The notes below the pieces were generated by a model. It was given only the letters and a program-made list of their open reading frames with translations, searched no databases and was not told the origin of the DNA. From Chamaecrista fasciculata (lineage: Eukaryota; Streptophyta; Magnoliopsida; Fabales; Fabaceae): a DNA stretch of 64,000 nt. Location of the stretch: contig QANZ01022559.1 of the NCBI GenBank assembly GCA_003254925.1, forward strand, positions 4,873 to 68,872, given 5' to 3'. The position numbers were made by a program, and so were the translations under genes. Positions 1 through 12,100 of the stretch are shown piece by piece; position 1 is the first letter of the stretch; every line of letters begins with the position of its first letter.

Positions 1-519
1 ACCCGTACTTAGCCCTTATGGCTACCCTGCTACGGGCAACGTTAGACTAAGCCAAAGTCTGACAACTGCAACGCCGGAATAATGATGACCTCAGGTCTAA
101 GGCGTCGTGACAGGCGTACAGGAGAGGCAAGCTGATAACTAAACCCATGCAGGACTCTCCGGGTCAGTCCAGCAACTCGTAACCCCTTACGTAATTGCAC
201 CATGACTCTCGTCCCAGCATCTAGTGCATGCATCTCTATGCACCGAGGTCATGCTGGTCTTTGTTCATTTTAAGTTCCCACTTGAAGGAGCGACCAGGGA
301 CAATTTAGACTAATTATCTCATAATTAATCACAGACTGTTATCATAGTAAACATGCTAATAATATGATAACCATTAATTTATCTCCATAAATTAATCTAT
401 ATGTTTAAAACATATTTATAAAATGATTGGCCCTAGGGCACAATCTCCAACAGACTCCCACTTGCACTAGGTACAATCATTAATCAAACTGTTCCTACAC
501 TAGGGCACAATCTCCAACA
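1..519 (-). mobile_element. Ty1/copia LTR and 3' internal edge (partial)
   Basis: Read on the minus strand, a purine-rich tract (GCAAGTGGGAG) at about 455-470 is followed by TGTTGGAGATTGTGCCCTAG, the usual layout of a copia polypurine tract and 3' LTR start. The LTR would run from about 450 past the left window edge. A second copy of the LTR-start motif lies at about 500-519, so the junction is partly duplicated or recombined. No polyprotein is visible on this side. The class is recognised from the PPT and TGTTGGAGA start; the full length cannot be seen. Confidence 0.6.
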
Positions 520-529
520 GAAAGAATGT

Positions 530-1295
530 CTATGGGATGCTCATGTGATGGTCATGACTGGTTGTAAATATTTGGTTGCGGTTGCCATGAGCTCATGTAC
601 CCACACTGTCATAGTTGTCATCCATCCTCAATTTCAACAATTTCTTTTCGCTCAACCTCTGGTGCAATGGGTACTTGGACTCATTCTCCCCTCAAATACA
701 CACCCTGGTCACCCAAAGCCACCTGGAGATCTCTACAAGTGTTGTTCACAACATCACAGCAGTTTGGAGGTGGTTGTTGAGCTGCTTCTTCCATGTCGCT
801 AAGTCTATCAGCCTATATTAAGTAAAGAAAAAGTGTTTATACGAAAAAAAAATACATATGATTTTCTTACCACATAACGCCCTGATCCACTAATTGGGTC
901 AAGCCATCGTCGTCTTATGCTTTGGTACCACCGCCAATAGTTAGAAGTCTAGCGTAATGGCCTAGCTGATTGGTTGATTGTAAAGATCGTATGAAATCTA
1001 CGACTCCAAAGTTATATAAATTGTCGATGTCTTTAAAATCAATTTACATGTGTCTGTCCTCTTAGATCTTTACCATGATAACCCACAGTGTCTATGTTTC
1101 TTAGAGGGTCAAGAATTGGATGATCTATCCCAAATTGTCTAAGGACACGATCAGGGTAGTGCTACTCGACAATGTACATGCATATAAGTGGACAAGTTGA
1201 ACGCCACAAGTCTTGATATTTCATACAGTAATTCAAAATGAGTTGTCTCACACTATCATTATCGTATGGCTGCCACACGAACTAGAAAAACATTG
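530..1295 (-). pseudogene. Plant mobile domain (MAIN-like / PP7 long-form-like) pseudogene
   Basis: The minus strand translates to a recognisable plant-mobile-domain tail. It starts with VWQPYDNDSVRQLILNYC, then segments reading DLWRSTCPLICMYIVE, PDRVLRQFGIDHPI and RRWLDPISGSGRYVV. In-frame stops fall after IVE and around the HVN and RHRQF segments, and the tail near 530-800 also has several stops, so it is not translatable. This domain occurs in the MAIN/MAIL family and in many plant transposons, where it is usually annotated as serine/threonine phosphatase 7 long-form homologue. It abuts the copia LTR edge, and no intact N-terminal part is present. The family call is firm; whether it was a host gene or a transposon passenger is undecided. 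Confidence 0.75.
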
Positions 1296-1354
1296 TTAGT
1301 GTACGATTGTATAATAAACTATTTGCAAAGTTTTTCATGAATATATTTATATTA

Positions 1355-2653
1355 TGGTTAAATTGCAGTTTGGTACCCTGTGGTTAAGGGCGATTCCACT
1401 TTGGTACCCTGAAAGAAAAATTTTTGCATTTTGGTACCCCGTGGTTTGCTCCGTTAGCGAATTGGTCCCCTGTGCTTATTTTCTGTTAGGATTTAACGGT
1501 TGTGACAAGCTTAAAATGTCAAAAACCTCCCAATAAGTCTTCTCTTATGCGTTTAAGTCCATTTCCTTTACTAAAAGGGATCAAAACATAAAAAAAAAAT
1601 TAAAGGATACATTATGTACATCCTGCCCTTGTTGCTTCACGCCCTTACCATTTCCAAAAGATCCAGAAGTCGCAGCCTCACCGTCTTTCAAACCCACATC
1701 GAGATTACTAGCAACAATCTCATCATCGAAACCCATCAACAAATTAACCCATCAAAAATCGATACCTATAACTAACAGTTCAGCGAAGTCGGAGGATTGG
1801 TTTCTACCACAAACGGCTCGCCGAACAGGAGAAGAGCCGAGCGGCGTCGTCGTCGTCATCGGCGGCGGCGAGTATGAGTCTTAATCTCCGACGATCTGCG
1901 ATGAAGAACTCTCTGGTGAGAATCGGTGGTGTGGAAGGTGAATTGGCGAAAAGGACATTGACGACCTTGATCAGACCTTCGTCGCACCAGCAACGCCGAC
2001 GGGAAGCGTTTCAACCTAGAACGAACAGATTCGCGATTTTGTCCAAAGTCGGCGAGGTTTGAAGTTCATTGTTGTTGCTAGAACGAGCAGATTCACCGAT
2101 TAGTATGTGCGAAAATTCATTGTTGCTACTTTATGTTTGATACTGGAATTTCATTGTGTTGAGTTGGGATTTCTCAGTTGCTTAGTGATTAAAAGCGTTC
2201 AGTAATAGTTGAGAATAATAATAATCTTGGGGAACATTGAATTGATAATTTACATTCTTTCGGTTTATGATTCTTGAATCGATTTCTTAAGTGCATCGAT
2301 TCTCAGGTGCTTCTTTGCATTTTTCAATTTTACATTAACTCGCTGATTTTTCCAAATTAAATATTCTGAGAAAAATCAGATCTATTTTTCAGCGAAGAAT
2401 AATGTTAGTTCTATTATTGAGATTGGTTTCGACGATGAGATTGTTGCTAGTAATCTCGATGTGAGTTTGAAAGACGGTGAGGCTGCGACTTCTGGATCTT
2501 TTGGAAATGGTAAGGGCGTGAAGCAACAAGGGCAGGATGTACATAATGTACCCTTTAATTTTTTTTTCTTTATGTTTTGGTCCCTTTTAGTAAAGGGAAA
2601 AGACTTAAACGCATAAGAGAAGACTTATTGAGAGGTTTTTGACATTTTAAGCT
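1355..2653. mobile_element. Foldback element of the GGTACC family with captured gene fragment
   Basis: The left end (AAATTGCAGTTTGGTACC at about 1359) matches the arm of the element at 11956-13796. Positions 1508-1735 and 2424-2653 are near-perfect inverted copies of each other. The right arm stops inside the repeat, so that end is truncated and no target duplication can be scored. The inner parts of both arms and the spacer look gene-derived: an open exon-like segment at 2393-2545 follows a TTTTTCAG acceptor and reads through VASNLDVSLKDGEAATSG, and the spacer at 1790-2060 is GC-rich and open. No transposase is present. Confidence 0.7.
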
Positions 2654-2667
2654 AGTATTTCTTAATG

Positions 2668-2870
2668 TTCATAAAAGTAGTCGTTTGACCATAAAAGAAG
2701 CTCACTTTTGAGACTCGATTTAACCTCGTTTGTTGATAACCCCAACTAGATAGATAAAGTAGTCGTCAAAAGCAACACATAACTCTGAACTCATCACATT
2801 AGAACTTGAAACGAGAGAAATATAATCACATTCAATTGTTTGGGATCAAAATAAAATATTTTGTCAATAT
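2668..2870. repeat. Dispersed repeat unit, GAAACGAGAGA family (copy 1)
   Basis: A run carrying GACTCGATTTAACCTCGTTTG, CCCCAACTAGAT and CTTGAAACGAGAGAAATAT in fixed order. The same order recurs near 29130-29470, 32100-32500, 47490-48110, 49770-50000 and 60360-61100. It is usually bordered by GGACCAAAATGAA-type segments, so it may be the interior of larger foldback elements. No coding potential is evident and the family is not recognised. Confidence 0.55.
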
Positions 2871-2994
2871 TTAAAATCAATATAAATCTTTTAAAATATA
2901 AAGGATCAAAATAAACATCAAGACATATATTTAAAAGCAAATTGAGGCTTTGACCAATAAAAGACTTTCACGTATGGTAAAGCTTACATTCTTA

Positions 2995-3999
2995 GGGTGT
3001 GTTTGGGATATAAGTATGTAATGAAATGATGATTTCATGTAATGAAATGATAATGAGAAAATTATGTAATGAAAATGGAATGTAAAATGGTGTTTGGATT
3101 GTTTGAGGTGTAATGAAAAAAATATGGTGTGAAATTATGTAAAAGGGTATATAATGATTGTGGTTGGTTGAAATAATTATATGAGTTTTTGAAAATTGTA
3201 TAGGGGTAAAATTGGTAGTTGATAATGGAATAAAATGGAGATATTGAAATGATGTTTTGACTTTTGGTCGTGGTTGTTATGAAATGAAATGATAATGAAA
3301 TTGTCTTGGAATGTGTGCTAAAGGTGAATATTTGTAATGGAGGTTGGAGTTTCTTTATGTAATGAAATGAAAAGGACCAAAATGCAAATAACATGCAAAT
3401 TTTAAAAACCTTCTATTTGGTCCACGATTTTAAATCGATTCAACGAATCGGTCCTTACGAAGTGAAATGTTGTCTCGGCCTATAAAAAATTGCATTCATC
3501 AACGATTCGGTCTCTTTCTCAAATTCAATAATCAAAAAATATATTCTGGGACTAAAATAGAAGAATAATATTTAAAAATTTATGGACCAAATAATTTCAC
3601 TTCAACTAACAACAAATTGTTATGCAGAATTTGATAAATAATTTCAATATTATACCGTACATAAAAAAATAAGATAATTATATGAATAATAATAATATAT
3701 TTAAAAGATTATTGTTTTTTAATTTTATTTTTAAATTTTTATACTACAAAAAATATTGCCCATATATATACTAGAGAAAGGACCAAAATGTATATTTTTG
3801 GGGCATATTTGCTGAGTTGGTATAATTCCAGGGACTAAAATAAATTTTTTGAGTAAATTAATATAAATAATATATAATATAATATAATATATTTGTAAAA
3901 TAAAAAATATTTATATATTATTATATTATATATATATACGTGAGAGTGTAGCATATATATAATATATTATTATGATATAATATCTATATATATATTGTA

Positions 4000-4038
<39 letters not shown>

Positions 4039-4389
4039 AGAGAGAGAGAGGGGGGTGTGGGTAAGAAAAGAAAAAAAAAATAGTAAGAAATAATGGATAA
4101 AGAGATAAAGTTGGAAGTGTAATAAAAGAGGATATTGAAAATTACTATTTTGCCAAATAGTTTTTTTATATTTGTATTAAAATATAAGTAATTATAGGTA
4201 TTTGAGTAAGGGTATGTTAGTAATTGGGTATGAAAAATGTAATGAAATGATTTTATAATGAAATAATATTTTTGTAATGAGTTTGTAATTGGAAAACAAA
4301 CAACTATTTTATACTGTAGCTCAAGTTATATATTGAAAATAGAGATAATGAATTTGTATTGATTTTATAATCACTACCCAAACACACCC
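2995..4389. mobile_element. PIF/Harbinger-like non-autonomous element
   Basis: The element starts with GGGTGTGTTTGGGA at 2995 and ends with the inverted form CCCAAACACACCC at 4389. TTA precedes it (2992-2994) and follows it (4390-4392), the 3-bp target duplication typical of PIF/Harbinger insertions. Both flanks inside the termini repeat GTAATGAAATGA in many variants. The centre contains TA and GA microsatellites (about 3900-4055) and other AT-rich sequence that is probably nested. No transposase ORF is present; the open frame across 3062-3394 is low-complexity. Confidence 0.65.
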
Positions 4390-4392
4390 TTA

Positions 4393-5566
4393 TTTTACTT
4401 TCTCTTTCAACTTTAACAAATTATACCATACCCATCTTGGATGATGATAGTATTTGGTAAATATTGTTATATAGTTAAACGCAAGTAATTTAAATCAGAT
4501 ATATTGTTATATACCCATCGTGGGTGAAATTGAATTCATTTGTTAAATTAATTAGTCATTTTTTTACTTTCATCTTTTCTATTTTTCTGTCTTGTATAGT
4601 AATATCGCATTTTAAATTTTAACTTAAAATATTATATAAATTAGTTTTGGACTCATGAATCCATAAAGGCTAAAATAATAAAAAAGAATCTAGTTTCATC
4701 CAAAACATTATTAACTATAACAGAATTTTTTTTATAGCAATTAGTTCATAATTTTTAACATAATTTTTTTATAGCAATTAGTTCATAATTTTTATTTTAT
4801 TTATATTTTGTGTTTCCTTAATTTTGATTTGAATTTGATTTTTTTTAATTTTTTTTCTAAATATATTAATTATTTGAGTTGTGGTTTGTATTATTGAACA
4901 CATTAAAAAATGTCTAAAAAAATAATATTGACTCATTGTTTTTAAAAAAAAAATAATTGAAGAATATATAATCAATGAATTCAAATTCTAATTAAATAAT
5001 TCAGAATATTTATCTTAAATTACTTGTAGTAATTATCTTTCTAGAATAACCTCATGCCAAAGTGATGAGGATTGAAAAAGAAAACATTGAGTACTATTTT
5101 AGAATAATTTTTATTTTTTAAAATAATGATGGACACAATTTAAAAAATAAAAATATAATTTAACATTATTTTTGTATTTAATATTTTAATGATATGATAT
5201 TAAATAGATTCTCATATACTTACATTTTTAAAAAGTGTTAATTAATTTTTTTTTATATTTAATATGTATATGTCAAAATAATAGTAAAAAAAAAAAATTC
5301 TGGCCTCCCCACTACAAAATTCCTGCCTCCGTCGTTGGCTATACTAGAATATATGAGCCATGGTTAAAATTAAGTATAGAATTTTATTTATTTATTTCGA
5401 TTAATGTAGAATGTTATATTCAGGAAACTAAGCCCATGTGTGCCTTCCAGGTTTATATTATTTCTAAACTATCATTTATTTGTTGGACAGCGGCTAGCCG
5501 ATGGATTAGTCAAATAAATTATAGCTATGCCATGCAAAGGGTCTCGCTCAGTCTTGATTTTGACAA
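4393..5566. other. AT-rich spacer without recognisable features
   Basis: Very AT-rich sequence with short homopolymer runs and a local direct repeat of TTTTTTATAGCAATTAGTTCATAATTT at about 4730-4790. I see no splice-framed exon, RNA gene or complete transposon here. Confidence 0.5.
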
Positions 5567-5581
5567 AACTATTAAATTGAG

Positions 5582-5793
5582 CCAACAAAGGTTAACCCAA
5601 TTGGTAAGGAGTCAACTCATAACCCATAAGGTCATGAGTCTGAATCCCGCTGCCGATGTGAGGAACTTGTTAGTAGGCGATCTGTAAGTACTTCTATAAG
5701 CACTCACAGAGCCTGGAGGCATGCCCTGGCCTTGGTGAGCCCCCGAAGCCCAACTCACCTAAACTTTATTCCACAAAAAAAAAAAAAAAAAAA
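5582..5793 (+). mobile_element. tRNA-derived SINE
   Basis: The 5' half has a pol III box A-like segment (CCAATTGGTAAGGAG) and a box B-like segment (GGTCATGAGTCTGAATCCC), as in tRNA-derived plant SINEs. The 3' end is a run of about 21 A. The flanks AACTATTAAATTGAG (5567-5581) and AACTACTAAACTGAG (5794-5808) match at 13 of 15 positions, a slightly aged target duplication. It lies just beyond the 3' end of DRP1C, in the opposite orientation. It encodes nothing; an open frame crossing it is incidental. Confidence 0.85.
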
Positions 5794-6165
5794 AACTACT
5801 AAACTGAGTTGCCTATAATTCAAGTATGAAATTAAATATTCGAGTTTCTCTTTACATAATCAACAGAGTCAAGAAAAACCATCCTAGCCTAACAAAAGCC
5901 ATTTCTCAAGTCCTTTTGACAGAATCATGACATGTATAAGGATTTGTTTAATAAAATGACTAAAATAATGTTTATATGTCACAGAGCTTGAAAACAAGTA
6001 CCTTAAAATCTTGATCTCAATCTTGTCCAACCAATAATTAAGTTGGTTTAACAAGACCACAGTATGCAAAAAGGGATCTATATTGACAAATTAAATGACT
6101 CTTGTATGTTGTTAGATGAGGTGAAACTGAGCTTTTAGCAAATGTTGCAATGTATGATATGGTCA

Positions 6166-9100
6166 TTACTTCCAAGCTACAGAGTCAATATCATCCCTAG
6201 CTTGCTTATACAATTCGAGCCTTTTAGCAATTTGTTGTCTCTTTTCCATGAGTGCTGGATCTTCATCCAATATGGCGCTCAATTGCTCCTTCTGCATAGT
6301 ACACCACATCAATGTTATTTCATTACCATGCTTGCAATATAAGTTTTCATCAATTCACACCAACAATCACAGAAAAATTCTTGGTATTACTCCAAGCAAT
6401 TACAATATTGCTAAGTAGGCTTGGTCCATTAAAAAGTAGGGTAAATTACACTTTGGTACCCTGTGGTTTGGTTATATTTCACTTTGGTACCATGTGGTTT
6501 AAAAAATAACACTTTGGTACCCTGTGGTATTCTCCATTAACACTTTGGTACCATTTGGAGCTATTTTGTAATTTTAATCATAATAAATTTTGCAAAAATT
6601 ACATATTGAGTCTTAGATGTACAAAAATTTGAACAAAAGATATAAAAGCGTACCTCTCTCTTCCCAACTTGAACATAAAAATGGTTAAGCAATGATCTCC
6701 TAGCCTCTCTAACTTGACAATAAACCACAGCCTTTGGTATAGAATTTCTAAGAGTCTCAAGAACCATTTGGATATAGGCACTAACATTTGATCCTGCAAC
6801 AAGGAGCACATTGAGCAATCAGTAATATATACCTTTCATCTATTTCATGCGCGAGGGGAATTCAAAATCATAATGTCTAACTCCACAACGAGAACAACAA
6901 TGCCGAAAGCAGACCAAAACCAGAAAATGCAGGAACTTGACATTTAAATCCAAATTCAACTGTCACATGAGATCCAAAAGAAACTTATTTTCAGCATAAA
7001 CTAATCTTAATTGTATAAAATCTAGAACTTACTACACAAAAAAATTCTTGAAGAAAATGGAGAAATTCCACATCTTGTGATAACAATATACTTCAACATA
7101 GACTTTCCAATGCTGTGAATGTTCAGAAGGTTTATAACAATTTATGTACCTATCTTCTTGAGGTGGTTGTCTGAGAAATTATCTGAGTAATTGTCCTTTT
7201 TCTTTTCCTTCTCCTTTTCCTTTTCTGAATTTGGACCACGATTAGGACCTCTTTCTTGTTCACTATTAATCTTGCGGAAGAATTCCACTGTTAGATAGCT
7301 AGACTCCATATCAACCAGCCGTAGAACTGTCTTCCTGCTTTCATCTCGAAATCTCTCCAATGCTTCAGTAGCAGCAGCAGCTAGATCAGATTGAAGAGTT
7401 GGAAATCTTTTCAATTCCTGAATGCCAAAGTAGCATTTCTGTAATGTTTACTTCTCTTGCTGTTAAAATATTATCTTATATAAACTCTCATCTAGGTGCT
7501 CTAACAGAAGCAGGAAGTTCATGATGAGATATTTCTCATTTCTTTCCTAGAAGTGAATCTTTTAGGGTGAAGCTCACACAAAAATGAAAATTTTCTCAAC
7601 AGAGAAAGTTACACTAAATTGCACCTCTGACAAAAAATGAAATTAAACTTTGAATTTCACTGGCATACTTGTTGAATCATAGGGTTGTCTAAAGGACTTA
7701 TATAAAACAAACATTGTTGCTAACCTCAGTTTCTGCAATTGACTTCCGTACAAGTTCCTTTAGAATGAAGTGAACCTGAGGAAGGGAATAAGAAATCATA
7801 TAAATTTGTAAGTGGATGGAACCTTAATGTAACTGGAAACTTAAAAGGACAAGGAAATTCGTGGCCTAAGAGGACATTGATGAATGCTAATTAAAGAAAC
7901 ATAAATGAGTTATATCACTCATGCTAGAATACTTTCTCTAATATCATTAAGAATAGCGAAAAACTAGGAAAAAAGTGTTCAAAAGTCAACTTGTGATAGA
8001 ATGAAACCTCCCTACAGTGCATATCAGGGACGCTACAGGTTTTCAGCAAGGCTTGGAATTGAAAACAAAAATATATATAATAACTTAGAAAATGACGTGG
8101 TCAGAAACAGTGATATAGAAGTCAAAGAGGAAGCACTAGCAACACTTTTGGAGCATATGGGTTAACATGGTGGAAAAGACAAGGAATCTATAAATTGGCT
8201 CCATAAAGAGAATCGGTTCCTCTTATATATCCAAAAAGAAAGAGAGAACTAATTGCAAAAAGAGACTAAACGAGAACCTTTTATATCATCTATAGTGTGC
8301 CCAATGTGATATATAACATAAGCTATTAAGGCATTTGGGATAGATGAAAATATGTAAACTCATAATATTTAGTATGGAAGATGACCACATTAAACAAGTA
8401 ATGAATAATTTTTTAAAGTCATGAAGATTACAGCATCCACAGAAGCTTCAGCGGGGCCTTTGAAATAACTGATAGATCCTTCAATAAGCCTTCTGTACCC
8501 TTGCTCTGGAGCTATCAGATGGGGTTGATACCCATCAGCTTCTGTAACGACTCTCTGGACATTATTTAAGGTAAGATGACGATCAAAGGGGAGCTTTTTT
8601 AAAGCAGCTGGCAATTGGTTATCAAAAACTCCATTTATCCGATCTCCACCTGGACGCCTGAAATAACAGTTAGTTACTTAACCAAATATATTGACTCCCC
8701 AAAAAAAGAAACATAATGAAAGAAAGAAATTGCATGTCTCTATGGTTATACAACAACATATTATAAGGTTATCTGATTGAACTGAGTTGTGGCTCTTTCA
8801 ATTGTTCAGTGCTTCTAAGAGAGCATAGTAGCAGTGTTATTTCAAAAGAAGGAACTTGTGTAAACAAATTTCCCCTCCTTTCTATAAAGAATATTGGTTA
8901 TAATTTTTAAATTAATAAAGCAAGAAATGGGACTTATGTGACTTATTATCGCCCAACATTCAATGTCATACAATAAAGCAAGTCTTATAGTTGTGCAATA
9001 AAGTTTTCCTTTCAGATTAAGTGGTACTTTTCTATCACAAATAGCCCTTGAAGGTAAGGGCTCTTTCAAGTTAAAATTTAGATTTAAACAGCCCTATTCT

Positions 9101-12100
9101 ATAGGGATTTTAGTGATTGCCTTGTGATCATGGTCACTAGTTCTCTATTTATTCTTCTCTCAGGTTTCAATAACATTAACCTAAATTTTGACGATTTTCA
9201 CTCGGAAATTCTACAAGGTATCTGAGCCTTTTCTCAAGGGGTGTGTGAAGGTATTTGGCTAAAAAGGGCACTCAGTGAATTAGAAATCCAGGTGAGCAGC
9301 CTTTGGAGGTTAAATGTGACAACTTAGCTGCTATCAGCATTGCCAAACACCTTGTGCATCATGATCAAACCAAACATGTTGAAATAGACCGCCACTTCAT
9401 CAAGGAAAAACTTGACTCTGGAATCATAAACTTGTGTCACACATCATCCAATCATCAAATAGAGGACATCTGAACTAAAGGCTTATTATCTAGCAGAAAA
9501 TTTGAGGAGTTAAGTGTCAAGATGGGAATGATCAACATACACTCGCAACTTGAGGGGGAGTGTTGCTATCAGTGTGTTATTTACTAATACTATTCCGTTA
9601 GTTATATATTATTCTGTTAGTTTTATTTATTATTTTGTTATTTCTTTTGTTAGGGTGATAAGGTTTGTTAGGAATATAAGGGTGGTTTCAAGTATAGATT
9701 TAAATTTAAACAGCCCATTGCCCCCATTCTATAGGGATTCTAGTGATTCCCTAGTGATCATGGTCCCTAGTTCTCTAATTATTCTTCTCTCAAATTTTAA
9801 AATCATTAACCTAAATTCTGGGAATTTTTACTCATAAATTCTACACTTACTTTGTACACTTGCATTCCGCTATCATGATTTTTTCTCCTTTGGTCCAAGA
9901 CCTCTTGATATATCCAATGATTTTGTTGCAATGGGAAGTCCTAAAGCCTTTAGACACCGTGTTCCACATGCAATTTGTATATTGAAAGGACAATATACCA
10001 TGAAAATAAGTATCCAAGAGTGAAGAATTTAAGAGAGGGAGCAAACAGACAAACACTCACAAGTAAAGCAAGTCAAGTTCTACCTGATCATTAAATAAAT
10101 GTATAATTGTATATGAATCACCAACATCGAATATATAAGCTAGTACTAATGTTTATCATATTAATCCACCACGAGGACATTTATATAAAATAGAATAGAA
10201 GCTTTACAAAACCAGTAAACTAAAGCTATCAGTTAATGCTAATGGCACTTACCCTCCATCGAGGTGTTCCCTGAATACTTTGTCAAATGCACGACAGAGC
10301 TCTAAAATAGTGTACAGTTGAGCCTATAAAAAAAATAGTACAACTAAGGACAGGTATGTGATAGTTTCAAATACTGAGAAAATTGATTTCATTTAGGTAT
10401 CAGTTCTAACCCCTGAGTCTACAGCGATAGGTCTGCCTATACGGTCCAACTCTGCATTAAGCTCATCAATAGTCTTATTTATTAAGGCAATGATACTAGG
10501 TATCTTCTGCCTGATAACAATCTCCAAATGCTGAAATGATATAAGCCCGTGATGAAAAAGAGAGAAAATTTCCCATCATAGGATGAATGAGAGATTTGTT
10601 AAATAACTAACAATAACATGTTAAAACAAAGGCCAAAGTCCTATTTTGGTCCCTCATGTTTGCTCAAGGTTTCGTTTTGGTCCCTCAAGTTTTTTCTTTT
10701 CATTTTGGTCCCTCATGTTTGCTCAAAGTTCCGTTTTGCTCCCTCAAGTTTCCAAAAAGTTCCACCGTTGGTCCCTACCTCTTTTCCATCCACTTTTTCC
10801 GTTAAAAAAAAGAAAAAAAAAAACCTAACTTTCATCTCCCAACAATTTTGCTCTTTTTCATTAAGGTCCTTCTCTTTTGTAAAAGAGAAAAATTGTTAGG
10901 AGATAAAAGTTAGTTTGCTTTTCCTTTTTTTAACATAAAAAGTGGATGGAAAAGAATCAGAAACAAACAGTGGAACTTTTTAGAAACATGAGGGACCAAA
11001 ACAGAACGAAAAAAACTTGAGGGATCAAAAAGGAACTTAGAGCAAACATGAGAGACCAAAACAAAACGAAAAAAACTTGAGGGACCAAAATAGGACTGTG
11101 GCCTAGAACAAATAACTAAATAAGTTATAAGAAAGAATACCTGAGATAGAAGCTTGGCAAGATATTCTGAACCCATTTTATGGGCCAAATGTCCATATTC
11201 AGGGCTTGTCTCAAAATATTCACGTTCCTTTCTACGAGCAAAAATCATATCAACATTTTTATTGATATCAGCTTGCGAACGGTTCACAATTCCAACCCAT
11301 GGATGTTGCAGCCTGTATTGCCTACCTTCAAGTACCTTCAAGATTTATGTAAGAACACCCGTCACATTTTTATCATACCAATCACCAATCAACTGCATAG
11401 TTAAGTATATAAGTGCGCAAATTGAGACAGTTACATGAAACAAAATAAAAATTTAAATACAGTGTATTTAAAATATAGTGTTTGCAGGGCGAGTGCATGT
11501 CCTCAAACATCCTATGCAATACAAGTTTTTTTTTTTCTATAGGTATGCAATACAAGAATTAAAATGAGATACGTATTCAATTATGACATGGGAAATTCTA
11601 ATATATAATTTGGAGTATGCATATAATTGCGAGGTGATATAATCTTTATTTTTTAAGTAACTTAATGCTAAGGAATAATAAAAGAAAAAATTTTAACTAA
11701 TCAAAATTGTTTATAGAGCCACATCACACGTTGTATGGATGTAACAAGTTACATCATAGGCTAACTCTTATGATATATTTCTTTCTCTCCACTTTTGTTT
11801 AGTATATGTAATTCATACATTTAAGCACACCGAATAACTTATGACTTTGTTGGAACATTGGATAAAACTTTTTTTATTATTCATGCTATACAAAAAGGCC
11901 TAATAAGGCAGATTAAATAAGAAATCTTTCTCAAGAGTAAAAAGTAAAAAATAAAGGGTAAATTGCAATTTGGTACCCTGTGGTTAGGGGCGGTTCCCCT
12001 TTGGTACCCTGAAAGAAAAATTTTTGCATTGTGGTACCCCGTGGTTTGCTCCGTTAGCAATTTGGTACCCTGAGGTTTTTTTCTGTTAGGATTTAACGGC

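Noticed and set aside
3062..3394. 110-codon minus-strand open frame
   Set aside because: Composition is dominated by the repeated GTAATGAAATGA units of the PIF/Harbinger-like element; no protein-like sequence.
5235..5687. 150-codon plus-strand open frame
   Set aside because: Its last third is the SINE and the rest is AT-rich spacer; no motif supports a protein.
5582..5793. Possible tRNA gene
   Set aside because: Box A- and box B-like segments are present, but there is no cloverleaf; the A-tail and target duplication identify a SINE.
10646..11438. Plus-strand open frames over DRP1C exon 9 and the adjacent foldback
   Set aside because: They are antisense to a verified DRP1C exon or follow foldback subrepeats.
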